From: Elymus sibiricus
Taxonomy: Eukaryota; Streptophyta; Magnoliopsida; Poales; Poaceae
DNA length: 64,000 bases
Direction of reading: 5' to 3'
Assembly: GCA_039707655.1 (NCBI GenBank)
Contig: CM077676.1
Span: 382,547,614 to 382,611,613, forward strand
Each line of letters opens with the position of its first letter. The stretch's first letter is position 1. Shown piece by piece: positions 35,830 through 47,827 of this stretch. Under the pieces are notes generated by a model, which saw only the letters and a list, made by a program, of their open reading frames with translations, was not told the DNA's origin and did not search any database. The translations under genes and the position numbers were made by a program.

Positions 35830-37072
35830 GATCTACAACATAAATATAGCAAAGACAACTTAGACTATTGTTCAAGATAATGAGTTTAGTTAATCATATT
35901 ACTTAAAAACTCCCACTCAAATAGACATCCCTCCGGTCATTCGAGTGTAACATGATCCAAATCCACCAACTCAAGTCCGATCATCACGTGAGTTGAGGTG
36001 GTTTCAAAGGTGAACATCTTCATGTTGATCATATCTACTATATGACTCATGTTCGACCTTTCGGTCTCTTGTGTTCCGAGGCTATGTCTGTACATGCTAG
36101 GCTTGTCAAGTTTAACCCGAGTGTTCCGCATGTGCAACACTGGCTTGCACCCGTTGTATGTGAACGTAGAGTCTATCACACCCGATCATCACGTGATGTC
36201 TCGAAACGACGAACTTTCGCAACGGTGCACACTCGGGGAGAACACAATTTTATCTTGAAATTTAAGTGAGGGATCACCTTATAATGCTACCGTCGTCCTA
36301 AGCAAAATAAGATTCATAAAAGGATTAACATCACATGCAAATCATAAGTGACATGATATGGCCACGAACTTGTGCTTTTGATCTCCATCTCCAAAGCACC
36401 GGCATGATCTCCATCGTCACCGGCATGACACCATGATCTCCATCATCTTGATCTCCATCAACGTGTCGCCATGAGGTTGTCGCGCCGACTGTTGCTTCCA
36501 CGACTATAGCTAACTCATAGCGATAAAGTAAAGCAAAAACGGTGAAAATAATTAAAGACAACTCTATGGCTCCTGCCAGTTGCCGTGCTCATCGACATGT
36601 AAGTCGTGATATTCTATACAACACATGATCATCTCATACATCACATATATCTCATCATGTAATTAGCCATATCACATCACAACATACCCTGCAAAAACAA
36701 GTTAGACGTCCTCTAATTGTTGTTGCAAATTTTACGTGGCTGCTACGGGTTTGCAAGAACCGTTCTTACCTACGCAAAACAACAACGTGGTGTAGTGATT
36801 GCTTTTTGATCTTCTAAAAGAACCCTCTTCATTGAAATCGATTCAACTAAAGTGAGAGAGACAGACACCTGCTAGTCATCTTTATGCAACAAAGTTACAT
36901 GTTAGTTGAAGGAACCGGTCTCTCGTAAGCGTACGAGTAATGTTGGTCCGGGCCGCTTCATCTCACAATACCGCCGAATCAAGTATCAACTAGTAACGGC
37001 AAGCAATATGTATACACCCACGCCCACAACTCGTTTGTGTTCTACTCGAGATCTCATCTACGCATAAACCTC

Positions 37073-37084
37073 GCTCTGATACCA
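37073..37084 (-). other. Primer binding site of the minus-strand Angela
   Basis: On the minus strand TGGTATCAGAGC, complementary to the 3' end of initiator methionine tRNA, lies one base inside the 5' LTR. Confidence 0.9.
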
Positions 37085-37085
37085 C

Positions 37086-38928
37086 TGTTGGGGAACGCTG
37101 CATGGGAAACAAAAATTTTCCTACGCACACACAAGATCTATCCATGGTGATGAGCATCTACGAGAGGGAGAGTGAATCTACATACCCTTGTAGATCGCTA
37201 AGCGGAAGCGCTAAGAAACACGGTTGATGTAGTCGAACGTCTCCGCGATCCAAATCGCAAGTCGTCCCTCGATCCGATCACGAACTAGTGCCGAACGGAC
37301 GGCACCTCCGCGTTCAACACACGTACGGCTTGATGACGCCTTCACCTCCTCGATCCAGCGAGCGATGGTGAAGTAGTAGATGAGTTCCGGCAGCACGACG
37401 GCGTGGTGATGGTGGTGAGGAACAATCTTTGTAGGGCTTCGCCAAGCACTACGGAGATTATGACGGGAGAACTAGAGGGTTAGGGTTGCCGACACACGGC
37501 TTGGGAAATCTTGATGTATCCCGTGTGCTAGCCCTGCCCCTCTATTTATATGTTGAGCCTTGGGGTCTAAACTTGGAGTAAAAGCCTCCTCCAGGTCGGT
37601 TTTGCCCGCACAAGGTCGGTTTGGCCCGCAGGGAAAGAGTCCAACTCGGATCCCTGCAGTACCGCGTACAAGCGGTAGTACCGCTCACGAGCGGTAGTAC
37701 CGCTTGAGCGGTAGTACCGCTTCACACAAGCGGTAGTACCGCTTACGCGGTAGTACTGCCTTACCAGCGGTAGTACCGCTTAAGGCAGCAGCAAAACTTC
37801 CTTTTGCACTTTCCAATGCCTCGTGGGCTTTACCCCTTTGGCCCATATAAAGTGTTGCTGCACCCGAACACTTCGGTAAACACCCGGAACCCCTTCCGGT
37901 GAATTCCGGAACCCTTCCGGAGATCAAAACACTATTATCACATATATCAATCTTTACCTCCGGACTATTCCGGAGACCCTCGTCATATCCGGGATCTTAT
38001 CCGGGACTCCGAACAACCTTCGGTCACCAACACAATAACTCAACTATACTAATCGTCACCAAACGTTAAGTGTGTAGACCCTGCGGGTTCGAGAACTATG
38101 TAGACATGACCGAGACACTTCTACGATCAATAACCAATAGCGGGACCTGGATGCCCATATTGGCTCCTACATATTCTACGAAGATCTTTATCGGTCGAAC
38201 CTCTATGTCAAGGATTCAGTTAATCCCGTATGCTGTTCCCTTTGTTCTTCGGTATGTTACTTGCCCGAGATTCGATCGTCGGTATCTCTATTTCTAGTTC
38301 AATCTCGTTACCGGCAAGTCTCTTTACTCGTTCTGTAATACAAGATCTAGTGGCTAACACTTTAGTCACATTGCTTGCAAGGCTCATTGTGATGTTGTAT
38401 TACCGAGTGGGCCCTGAGATACCTCTCCGTCACACGGAGTAACAAATCCCAGTCTTGATCCATGCCAACTCAACAGACACCCTCGGAGATACCTGTAGAG
38501 CACCTTTATAGTAACCCAGTTACGTTGCGACGTTTGATACACACAAGGTACTCCTCCGATGTCAGGGAGTTGCATGATCTCATGGTCATAGGAACAGATA
38601 CTTGGCATGCAGAAAACAATAGCAATAAACTGACACGATCATATGCTACATTTATAGTTTGGGTCTTGTCCATCACATCATTCTCCTAATGATGTGATCC
38701 CGTTATCAAATGACATCTTATGTCCGTGGATAGGAAACCTTCACCATCTTTTGATCAACGAGCTAGTCAACTAGAGGCTTACTAGGGACACAGTGTTGTC
38801 TATGTACCCACACATGTATTTTGAGTTTCCAATCAATACAATTATAGCATGGATAATAAACGATTATCATGAACAAGGAAATATAATAATAACTAATTTA
38901 TTATTGCCTCTAGGGCATATTTCCAACA
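37086..38928 (-). repeat. 5' LTR of the minus-strand Angela
   Basis: 1843 bp with TG...CA ends. The TATA box (ATATAAATAG, minus) is at 37542-37551 and the palindrome array at 37670-37781. Confidence 0.95.
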
Positions 38929-38933
38929 CGGAG

Positions 38934-39286
38934 GTAGTTGGCTGGGCGGGGGCCACGACCCTGTGTGGTGGCGGCGACAGGTGGAATAGGAAGGCGGGGC
39001 AGGGGCGGCTAGTGGGGCGGGGGGCTGGTGGTGGTGGGGTGGGGCGCCGTGGTGGTCGGGGCCGCCCCGCGGTCGCCGGCTACCTAGAGTGGTGGTGGGC
39101 AGCGGGGCTTGGGGTAGGTGTGGGGTGCTGATGCGGCTGGGGAGGGAGGTTGTGTAGCTAGGGGGAGAGTGGTGGATCGTGGTTTCGCTGGAGGAGGGGG
39201 GGATTTTTTGTTTCGGGGTGTTTGCAGAATAAGCCCAAATGTTGGTAGAAAAAGGTCTAAAGGGGGTTGGTAGAATAGACCCACCC
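38934..39286. other. Right arm of the TIR element
   Basis: G-rich sequence on the plus strand, ending with the inverted-repeat terminus at 39267-39286. No gene is recognised. Confidence 0.4.
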
Positions 39287-39385
39287 TATATATATTTACT
39301 TATGTCTAGATGTGGGATGAGTATGCAATCTGTCTGGTTGATGGAATTTTATGCTTCTCTTATACGAACATATTATTGCCCACAC

Positions 39386-39544
39386 CTAGTGGCGGACCTA
39401 CAAATAAAATAGAAGGTGTGCACACTTTAAAAAAATTGAGACTATTTCAATTAGCTTGCATGGGCCTTAAAAATCAGCTAATTTTTACATGGTGAAAAAT
39501 GTTTTCCAAAAATCTGGGTGTGCCACACATCCCCTGGGTACACC
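39386..39544. mobile_element. Short non-autonomous element with 11-bp target duplication
   Basis: A 159-bp segment starting CTAGTGGCGGACC is flanked by the exact 11-bp repeat ATTGCCCACAC (39375-39385 and 39545-39555). Its ends share only weak inverted similarity. The duplication length fits Mutator-like MITEs or a retroposon. Similar GTGGCGGACC-starting short repeats are common in Triticeae. Confidence 0.6.
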
Positions 39545-39950
39545 ATTGCCCACACCACACACAGAGTGATGTTAATCGCACACGGTTGAGTCTACCAAAC
39601 CGTTGCCTCTGAAACGCATTCTGGCCTATGGGACAGAAAACCCTCACCACCCAATTCAAAAAGGAAAAAAGAAAACCCTCACCACCCCCACGTCACAAAA
39701 CCCTCACCCCCGCCCACCACGTCCCCCCTCCCCGTCCCCAGTCGCACCTGCACTCCTCCACGGCTCTGCATGTCACCGCCTATCGCTGTGGCTACCACTT
39801 AGCTCGACGCCCGTCGCCGGCTACCAGCAAACCCCACCGCATTTCGCCACTGCCTCTTGCCACCGCCTACCGCCACCGACTTTCTCGACGCGGCTCGCTG
39901 TCGACCCAGCTCCGTCCGATTGGGGAATCTGCGGTATTGGAGTTTTTCTC

Positions 39951-42904
39951 ATGGAGAACCAGGTAACTAATTTACTGAAATATTCGATCATCTCTTATCC
40001 CAGTCCGTCTACCCCTTTTAATCACCCGACCGAAATCGTCGTGGATTCATTTTTCTTCTTGCTGATTCGAGGGTTTTCTTTCATTCATAGAGTGTACAGT
40101 GCAAGGAGACATCAGGCCTATGCGGCCTCGGCCAGACAGCCAAGAAGTTCCATCTCACCGTACTAGCTGGATTCAAGAATTGCATGGTATGTTCAGTCTC
40201 ACCCGACCTCGGTTGGCATGGCCTACTTTTCTGAACATATAGTATATATTGCTACATTTGGATAAAAGGTGCCACATGCAGTATATACGTCAAAGGGGAT
40301 TTTTCTTCTTCCTATATCAGGCAAATTAATGCTGTAATGTTCTTTCGATTACTCTCATATTTGCATGACATCATGGTTACACTATCTGTTTAACTATAAA
40401 TTTGTGTCCTTTGATTTCAACTGCTATGTACTGTTCTTTCAATTACTCCCATATTTGCATGTTACCCTATTCTTTAACAATCTTATCATTTCCTGCAGTA
40501 CATCCCTTGCTTTGCAACAGCAACTGTAGTACACAATCTTGGCCTTTACATAACTAAAGACTTCAGGAATGTCATATTGAACACAAACCATGGATTTACA
40601 ATTGTTGCTTCTGTAAAACTTGATGAACATGGTCACTCCTATTTTGGCGCTGGCCTTTGGACAGAAATTTCTAAGTTTTATGTAGTGAAAGCTGGCTCTA
40701 AAATTGCACTGCACCTAAAAGAGCCTGGTCATATGATATATGCTAACTTCCCCGATGATATCATCCGTCCAGATTTTGTTCCAAGTAAGTGTTCTTTTCA
40801 AGTATCTGCATGTTGACTTACCTAGCAATATCAAAGTAATTGTGTAGTATTTAAGCAACCAATAGGGATTCCATTTTCTGACTCTGTTAAGTCTGTTCCT
40901 ACCTAGTAACTTCTAGTTACCAATACACTTTTCTTCTACCCTGTTCTAACTTAACATTCCCTATCCTCCCACTCCTCCAGTCCTATCATATAGCGTCGCC
41001 GCTGAGGAGACTCCGGAGGTGGAGGACAAGGCTGCCAACAAGCGAAGGCGGGTCAAGCAAGAACCGCAAGCGACTCCGGCGGGCCTAGACTTCATCAGCA
41101 GCCTCCCCGATGATATGTTGATCATCATCATCTCCCTCCTCCCAATCAAATATGGCGCGCGGACAACCTTCCTTTCCCGGCGGTGGCGCCCCCTATGGCA
41201 TTCCACCCCTCTCGACCTCATCGACGTCGACAAGCTCTGCCATGGCTATCGCAAAAGCTTGGACGCGTTGTCCCAGATCCTCGGTAGGCACCTTGGCCCA
41301 ATCAGAGGCCTTATCACAGGCAAGTTCCGTTCCAACGGCAAGGACCGATCCAAGCTGGATGAGTGGTTCCGATCCCCCGCCCTAGATCACCTTGAGGAGC
41401 TCTGTTTTAATGATGGGCATATGCGCTTGCTGCCACCGTCTGCGCTCTGCCTTGCGCCCACGCTGCGGGTCGCCAGGTTCATGAACTGCCATTTGCCCCC
41501 GATTAATGACACACCCGCTCTTTTTCTCCCTCGACTGAAGCACCTCGAGCTCATCGCCGTCTGTGTCCCCAAGGATGACATGGAGCGCCTGCTCCATGGC
41601 TGTACTGCACTCAAGTACCTTCATCTTCAGGCGATCAATGGGTTGAGTAGCTTCCACATCACCTCCATGACTCTCCGGACAATTTATGTGTGTTGCTGGT
41701 GCTGCAACAAGAGGTCACAGAAGGTGTATCATAGTATGGTCATTGAGGACACACCTTTACTTGAGAGATTACTTGTAGTTGATCAACAAGGTCCAACAAG
41801 AATCAGTGTCATTTATGTGCCGAAATTGACAGTGGTGGGCTACTCGTCTGTCAAATTCTCCGAACTATTTATTGGATCCACACCCTTTCAGGTACAACAT
41901 TCGCCTTCTTCTTCTCCTTCTTGAATTAACATTTTTTCTAATTTTGAAGATGTATGTTCGTCTGTCATCCAGAAAATGAACCCAACAAGCTTGACAACGT
42001 ATCTGTGCACAGTGAAGGTCTTCGCAGTAGAATCTATCGGCCCCAACCTGGACGAAGTTGTCAGTTTCCTGAGATGCTTTCCGTGCCTGGATAAGCTAGA
42101 TATCGAGGTGATGCTCCTTTCCTGTTAAATGTTAACCATAAGGGAGTTCAATTTTTTGGTACCCTTTCCCAAGTTTACAATGACGAATGTACTATGATTT
42201 CTGAAGGAATTTTGGAGGATTTCAGTACATTGATGGTTTTTCCCTACAGTGGTTGCTTGATTCATAAGGTTACAATCCATATGCATTTCTCCTTTCTATT
42301 CATCTGTACTAGTTTTCGTAGGTAAATTTCCATCCACTCCAACTTCTTGGGAAGAAGCCTACATTTTCCTAGATTGTAATCAAATGCCCATGTTAATCAT
42401 GTAGGATCGAAGATGGCATGTCACTCTATTCATGTATTTTAGAAATCCTGCAAATCAAAGAGGCCTGTAGTAGTGTTCAGAACTGCACGTAGGCACTAAT
42501 ATGTTCTCTTCTTTTGCAGATAAGATTAGGCCCGGTAGTGGATAATGTGATACAATATAACAACCACATTGAATGCCTTGATCTGCATCTCTCAAAGAAT
42601 TACTTTGAACTCCTACTGAGGGACCTTACCGGAGATTATATTCGCCAGGTTCTTTGTTGTGAGAGAAAGGGTGCTAAAGGTAATGACGCTTGCCCTACAT
42701 TTGTTTCGCAAAACTGAATGGTTTGCTGATCAGCGACGGCGGTTACGGCAGAATGGAAAAGGCTCTGCAGAAGCTGAATTTCATTTTGGAAGATCAGCTG
42801 ACAGAGTAATCGGAAGTCATTATGTCAAGCCCATACATGACTTGTCAGTGGCTGATCCCTTTGCAGAAATGTTGAGGTTTCGAAACGGGTGTTACAAGTT
42901 GTAA
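39951..42904 (+). pseudogene. Predicted B3-F-box-LRR/FBD chimeric gene (CACTA B cargo), late frameshift
   Basis: Six exons with consensus borders fit one frame: 39951-39962 (ATG, four codons), 40091-40186, 40499-40784, 40981-41891, 41973-42107 and 42520-42904. Exons 2-3 encode a B3-like DNA-binding domain (KKFHLTVLAGFKNCM | YIPCFATATVV ... FGAGLWTEISKFYVVKAGSKI). Exon 4 has an F-box ([20 protein letters not shown] ... LSRRWRPLW), which in SCF ubiquitin ligases contacts SKP1, followed by leucine-rich and FBD-like parts (LDEVVSFLRCFPCLDKLDIE in exon 5). In the last exon a base is missing near 42626 and the frame continues from 42659 to 42904. The exon 3-4 join makes the fusion. Confidence 0.6.
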
Positions 42905-43298
42905 TATCAGTTTGAACCTCTCATATCTCCAAGTTTAGCTGATCAGCGCGGGCGTCTGCAGCTGCATGAGCTGATATTCATTTCTAATATCAGTTTGAAC
43001 CTTGTAATTAATCTTCTAATTTGAGCCTTCTAACTCTGGAATTTGAACCTTGTAATATTTTGGGCTTTTGTGGTACAATCATTGAAATGGCATCGTATGA
43101 GACTCGTATATTGGTAGTACTATTTTGACATTCATATGCAATGGACGATTAATATCTGGACCTCAATGGACTTGATTTTATTTACCTTTCTCGAATGTGT
43201 TTCCCCTGTCGATCTCAATCGCAAACGATCTATATTGCGGACACGACAGCGATCTTCGACATTATTGTACACAGTTGGTTTCCTCAACTATGTGCCCA
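42905..43298 (+). other. 3' flank of the F-box gene in CACTA B
   Basis: Repeated TTTGAACCTTGTAAT words form a probable 3' UTR, as after the A copy at 57156-57230. No further gene before the Angela insertion at 43304. Confidence 0.5.
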
Positions 43299-44446
43299 GA
43301 ATTTGTTGGAAATATGCCCTAGAGGCAATAATAAATTGGTTATTATTATACTTCCTTGTTCATGATAATCGTTTATTATCCATGCTATAATTGTATTGAT
43401 TGGAAACTCAAATACATGTGTGGGTACATAGACAACACTGTGTCCCTAGTAAGCCTCTAGTTGACTAGCTCGTTGATCAAAGATGGTTAAGGTTTCCTAG
43501 CCATTGACATGAGATGTCATTTGATAACGGGATCACATCATTAGGAGAATGATGTGATGGACAAGACCCAAACTGTAAACGTAGCATTTGATCGTGTCAG
43601 TTTATTGCTATTGTTTTCTGCATGTCAAGTATCTGTTCCTTTGACCATGAGATCATGCAACTCACTGACACCGGAGGAATACCTTGTGTGTATCAAACGT
43701 CGCAACGTAACTGGGTGACTATAAAGGTGCTCTACAGGTATCTCCGAGGGTGTCTGTTGGGTTGGCATGGATCAAGACTGGGATTTGTTACTCCGTATGA
43801 CGGAGAGGTATCTCAGGGCCCACTCGGTAATACAACATCACATTGAGCCTTGCAAGCAAAGTGACTAAAGAGTTAGCCACAGGATCTTGTATTACGGAAC
43901 GAGTAAAGAGACTTGCCGGTAACGAGATTGAACTAGGTATAGTGATACCGACGATCGAATCTCGGGCAAGTAACATACCGAAGAACAAAGGGAACAGCAT
44001 ACGGGATTAACTGAATCCTTGACATAGAGGTTCGACCGATAAAGATCTTCGTAGAATATGTAGGAGCCAATATGGGCATCCAGGTCCCGCTATTGGTTAT
44101 TGGCCGTAGAGGTGTCTCGGTCATGTCTACATAGTTCTCGAACCCGCAGGGTCTACACACTTAACGTTTGGTGACGATTAGTATAATTGAGTTATTATGT
44201 TGGTGACCGAAAGTTGTTCGGAGTCTCGGATAAGATCCCGGACATGACGAGGATCTCCGGAATAGTCCGGAGGTAAAGATTGATATATGTGATAATAGTG
44301 TTTTGATCTCTGGAAGGGTTCCGGAGTTCACCGGAATGGGTTCCGGATGTTTACCGAAGTGTTCGGGTGCAGCAACACTTTATATGAGCCAAAGGGATAA
44401 AGCCCACAAGGTATTGGAAAGTGCAAAAGTAGTTTTGCTGCCGCGT

Positions 44447-44562
44447 AAGCGGTACTACCGCTTGGTGAAGCGGTACTACCGCCCGAGCGGTACTACCGCT
44501 TGTGTGAAGCGGTACTACCGCCCAAGCGGTACTACCGCTTGTGTGAAGCGGTACTACCGCTT
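44447..44562. repeat. Palindrome array AGCGGTACTACCGCT in Angela U3
   Basis: Six units of near-palindromic GCGGTACTACCGC lie in the 5' LTR about 130 bp upstream of the TATA box. The 3' LTR has the same array at 51614-51729. Confidence 0.9.
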
Positions 44563-44690
44563 GTGCGCGGCTGTGCACGGTTCGGCAGGGATCCGAGTTG
44601 GACTCTTTCCCTGCGGGCCAAACCGACCTTGTGCGGGCAAAACCGACCCGGAGGAGGCTTTTACTCCAAGTTTAGACCCCAAGGCTCAAC

Positions 44691-44700
44691 ATATAAATAG
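44691..44700 (+). promoter_or_regulatory. TATA box of the Angela 5' LTR promoter
   Basis: ATATAAATAG followed by AGGGGCAGGG, at the usual place for the U3/R boundary. The copy in the 3' LTR is at 51858-51867 and would direct read-out transcription toward the exonuclease-like gene at 52648. Confidence 0.75.
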
Positions 44701-45165
44701 AGGGGCAGGGCTAGCACACGGGACACATCAGGATTTCCCAAGCCGTGTGCCGGCAACCCTAACCCTCTAGTTCCTCCGTCATAATCTCCGTAGTGCTTGG
44801 CGAAGCCCTGCAGAGATTGTTCCTCACCACCATCACCACGCCGTCGTGCTGCTGGAACTCAACCACTACTTCATCATCGCTCGCTGGATCGAGGAGGTGA
44901 AGGCGTCATCAAGCCGTACGTGTGTTGAACGCGGAGGTGCCGTCCGTTCGGCACTAGATCGGAAGGATCGTGATTGGATCGCGGGACGCTCGGCGATTTG
45001 GATCGCGAAGACGTTCGACTACATCAACCGCGTTTATTAACGCTTCCGCTTAGCGATCTACAAGGGTATGTAGATTCACTCTCCCTCTCGTAGATGCTCA
45101 TCACCATGGATAGATCTTATGTGTGCGTAGGAAAATTTTTGTTTCCCATGCAACGTTCCCCAACA

Positions 45166-46444
45166 GTGGCATCATGAGCCAGGTCTATGCGTAGATGAGA
45201 TCTCGAGTAGAACACAAACGAGTTGTGGGCGTGGGTGTATACATATTGCTTGCCGTTACTAGTTGATATTTGATTCGGCGGTACTGTGAGATGAAGCGGC
45301 CCGGACCGACATTACGCGTACACTTACGCGAGACAGGTTCCTTCAACTAACATGTAACTTCGTTGCATAAAGATGGCTAGCGGGTGTCTGTCTCTCTCAC
45401 TTTAGTTGAATCGATTTCAATGAAGAGGGTTCTTTTAGAAGATCAAAAAGCAATCACTACACCACGTTGTGGTTTTGCGTAGGTAAGAACGGTTCTTGCA
45501 AACCCGTAGCAGCCACGTAAAATTTGCAACAACAATTAGAGGACGTCTAACTTGTTTTTGCAGGGTATGATATGATATGATATGGCCAATTACATGATGA
45601 GATATATGTGATGTATGAGATGATCATGTTTTGTATAGAATATCACGACTTGCATGTCGATGAGTACGGCAACTGGCAGGAGCCATAGAGTTGTCTTTAA
45701 TTATTGTATGACCTGCGTGTCAATCATTAAGCGCTATGTAATGCTTTACTTTATCGCTAAACGTTAGCTATAGTCGTGGAAGCAACAGTCGGCGCGACAA
45801 CCTTATGGCGACACGTTGATGGAGATCAAGATGATGGAGATCATGGTGTCATGCCGGTGACGATGGAGATCATGCCGGTGCTTTGGAGATGGAGATCAAA
45901 AGCACAAGTTCATGGCCATATCATGTCACTTATGATTTGCATGTGATGTTAATCCTTTTATGCATCTTATTTTGCTTAGGACGACGGTAGCATTATAAGG
46001 TGATCCCTCACTTAAATTTCAAGATAAATTGTGTTCTCCCCAAGTGTGCACCGTTGCGAAAGTTCGTCGTTTCGAGACACGCCGTGATGATCGGGTGTGA
46101 TAGACTCTACGTTCGCATACAACGGGTGTAAGCCATGTTACACGTGCGGAACACTCGGGTTAAACTTGACGAGCCTAGCATGTACAGACATGGCCTCGGA
46201 ACACAAGAGACCGAAAGGTCGAACATGAGTCATATAGTAGATATGATCAACATGAAGATGTTCACCATTGAAACCACCTCAACTCACGTGATGATCGGAC
46301 TTGAGTTGGTGGATTTGGATCATGTTACACTCGAATGATCGGAGGGATGTCAATTTGAGTGGGAGTTTTTTAAATATGATTAACTAAACTCATTATCTAA
46401 GAACAATAGTCTAAGTTGTCTTTGCTATATTTATGTTGTAGATC
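45166..46444 (+). other. Leader (5' UTR) of the plus-strand Angela
   Basis: Starts GTGGCATCATGAGCCAGG, a diverged form of the initiator-Met tRNA primer site seen intact in the minus copy. A run of ATGATATGAT words lies near 45567. A short frame at 46135-46338 is also present in the minus copy (35937-36179) but has no known function. Confidence 0.7.
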
Positions 46445-47827
46445 ATGGCTCGCGCAGTAGCACCCCTGAATTTTAATGCGTTCCTAGAGAAAGCTAAGTT
46501 GAAAGATGATGGAAGTAACTTTGTGGACTGGGCCCGTAATCTAAGGATTATCCTTACGGCTTCCCAGAAGGCTTATGTCCTTGATGCACCGCTTGGTGAT
46601 CCACCCGCTCCAGTTGAGTCTCTAGACGTTGTGAACGCCTGGCAGGCTCGTTCTGATGATTACTCAATAGTTCAATGTGCAATGTTGTATGGCTTAGAAC
46701 CGGGACTTCAAAGACGTTTTGAACGTCATGGAGCATATGAGATGTTCCAGGAGTTGAAGTTTATCTTTCAGAAGAATGCCCGGATCGAGAGATATGAGAT
46801 CTCCGATAAGTTCTATGCTTGCAAGATGGAGGAGAACGGGTCTATCAGTGATCACGTGCTCAGAATGTCTGGGTACTCCACCCGTCTGGCTGAGTTAGGG
46901 ATGCCCCTTCCGCCAGAGGCTATCACTGACAGAGTTCTTCAATCATTGCCGCCTAGCTACAAGAGCTTCGTGTTGAACTATAACATGCATGGGATGAACA
47001 AGTCAGTCGCCGAGCTGTTTGCGATGCTGAAAGTCGCTGAGTCTGAAATTCAGAAGGAGCATCAAGTGTTGATGGTCAATAAAACCACTAGTTTCAAGAA
47101 AAATGGCAAGGGTAAGAAGGGTAACTCTAAGAAGAGTGGCAAAGCAGTTGCTCCTCTCGTGAAGAAACCCAAGGCTGGACCCAAACCAGAAACTGAGTGT
47201 TTTCATTGCAAGGGAACTGGACACTGGAAGCGGAACTGCCCCAAGTATTTGGCTGACAAGAAGGCGGCCAACAACAAACAAGGTATATATGATATACATG
47301 TTATTGATGTGTACCTTACCAACTCTCGTTGTAGTGCCTGGGTATTTGATACCGGTGCGGTTGCTCATATTTGCAACTCAAAACAGGAACTGCGGAATAG
47401 ACGGAGGCTGGCAAAGGACGAAGTGACGATGCGCGTGGGAAATGGTTCCAAGGTTGATGTGATCACCGTCGGCACGCTCGCTCTTCGATTACCGTCGGGA
47501 TTAGTGATGAACCTAAATAAGTGTTATTTGGTGCCTGCGTTAAGCATGAACATTATATCTGGATCTTGTTTATTGCGAGACGGTTACTCATTTAAATCAG
47601 AGAATAATGGTTGTTCTATTTATATGAGTAATATCTTTTATGGTCATGCACCCAATGTGAGGGGTTTATTCTTGTTGAATCTCGATAATAATGATACACA
47701 TGTTCATAACATTGATGCCAAAAGATATAGAATTGATAATGATAATACCACTTTCTTGTGGCACTGCCGTTTAGGTCATATTGGCGTAAAACGCATGAAT
47801 AAGCTCCATGCTGATGGACTTTTTTGA
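46445..47827 (+). pseudogene. Angela gag-protease ORF, frame broken before integrase
   Basis: The 460-residue frame starts MARAVAPLNFNAFLEKAKL. It holds the copia gag domain (about 1-230), a CCHC knuckle CFHCKGTGHWKRNC at 252-265, the aspartic protease motif WVFDTGAVAHIC with the catalytic D at 302, and the start of the GAG-pre-integrase domain (WHCRLGHIGVKRM at about 439-451). It stops at a TGA at 47825. Relative to the minus-strand copy, an 8-bp deletion just before this stop shifts the frame. Gag and protease could still be made from it. Confidence 0.93.

Larger units (their letters stand above)
29938..38928 (-). mobile_element. Angela-type Ty1/copia retrotransposon, minus strand, defective
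   Basis: The LTRs are 29938-31796 (1859 bp, 3' LTR) and 37086-38928 (1843 bp, 5' LTR), with the duplication cggag at 29933-29937 and 38929-38933. The initiator-Met tRNA primer site complement (GCTCTGATACCA) is at 37073-37084. The coding order on the minus strand is gag, protease, integrase, reverse transcriptase, RNase H. Several stops and a frameshift break it. The LTRs differ by a 16-bp duplication (left copy, near 29990) and by well over ten substitutions, so it is older than the plus-strand copy. Confidence 0.95.
27359..39286. mobile_element. TIR transposon inserted in a TA tract, unclassified, interrupted by Angela
   Basis: The left end CAGCCGGTCTATTCTGCCAA and the complement of the right end, GGGTGGGTCTATTCTACCAA, match over most of 20 bp in inverted orientation, and both are flanked by TA repeats. 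Without the Angela copy it is about 2.9 kb. The left arm has nested palindromes, a roughly 170-185-bp repeat (CCGTTGGAAA words near 27572, 27740, 27925, 28090) and many GTGAACYGCA motifs. The right arm is GC-rich. No transposase was recognised. AT-rich targets fit Mutator-like elements, but the class is unproven. Confidence 0.5.
43304..45165 (+). repeat. 5' LTR of the plus-strand Angela
   Basis: It runs from TGTTGGAAATATGCCC to CGTTCCCCAACA. U3 holds the palindrome array at 44447-44562 and the TATA box at 44691-44700. Confidence 0.97.

Noticed and set aside
39603..40166. 187-residue frame rich in Pro upstream of the B3-F-box gene
   Set aside because: It overlaps the predicted 5' UTR, first exon and first intron in another frame and has low-complexity composition.
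40120..40186. Start of the B3-F-box gene at the ATG at 40120
   Set aside because: That frame does not join in phase to the exon at 40499. The frame starting at 39951 with exon 40091-40186 does and reads as a B3 domain.
44303..44770. 155-residue frame repeated in both Angela LTRs (also 51470-51937)
   Set aside because: It lies in U3 across the palindrome array and the TATA box; the older minus copy keeps only a short part. Treated as non-coding LTR sequence.
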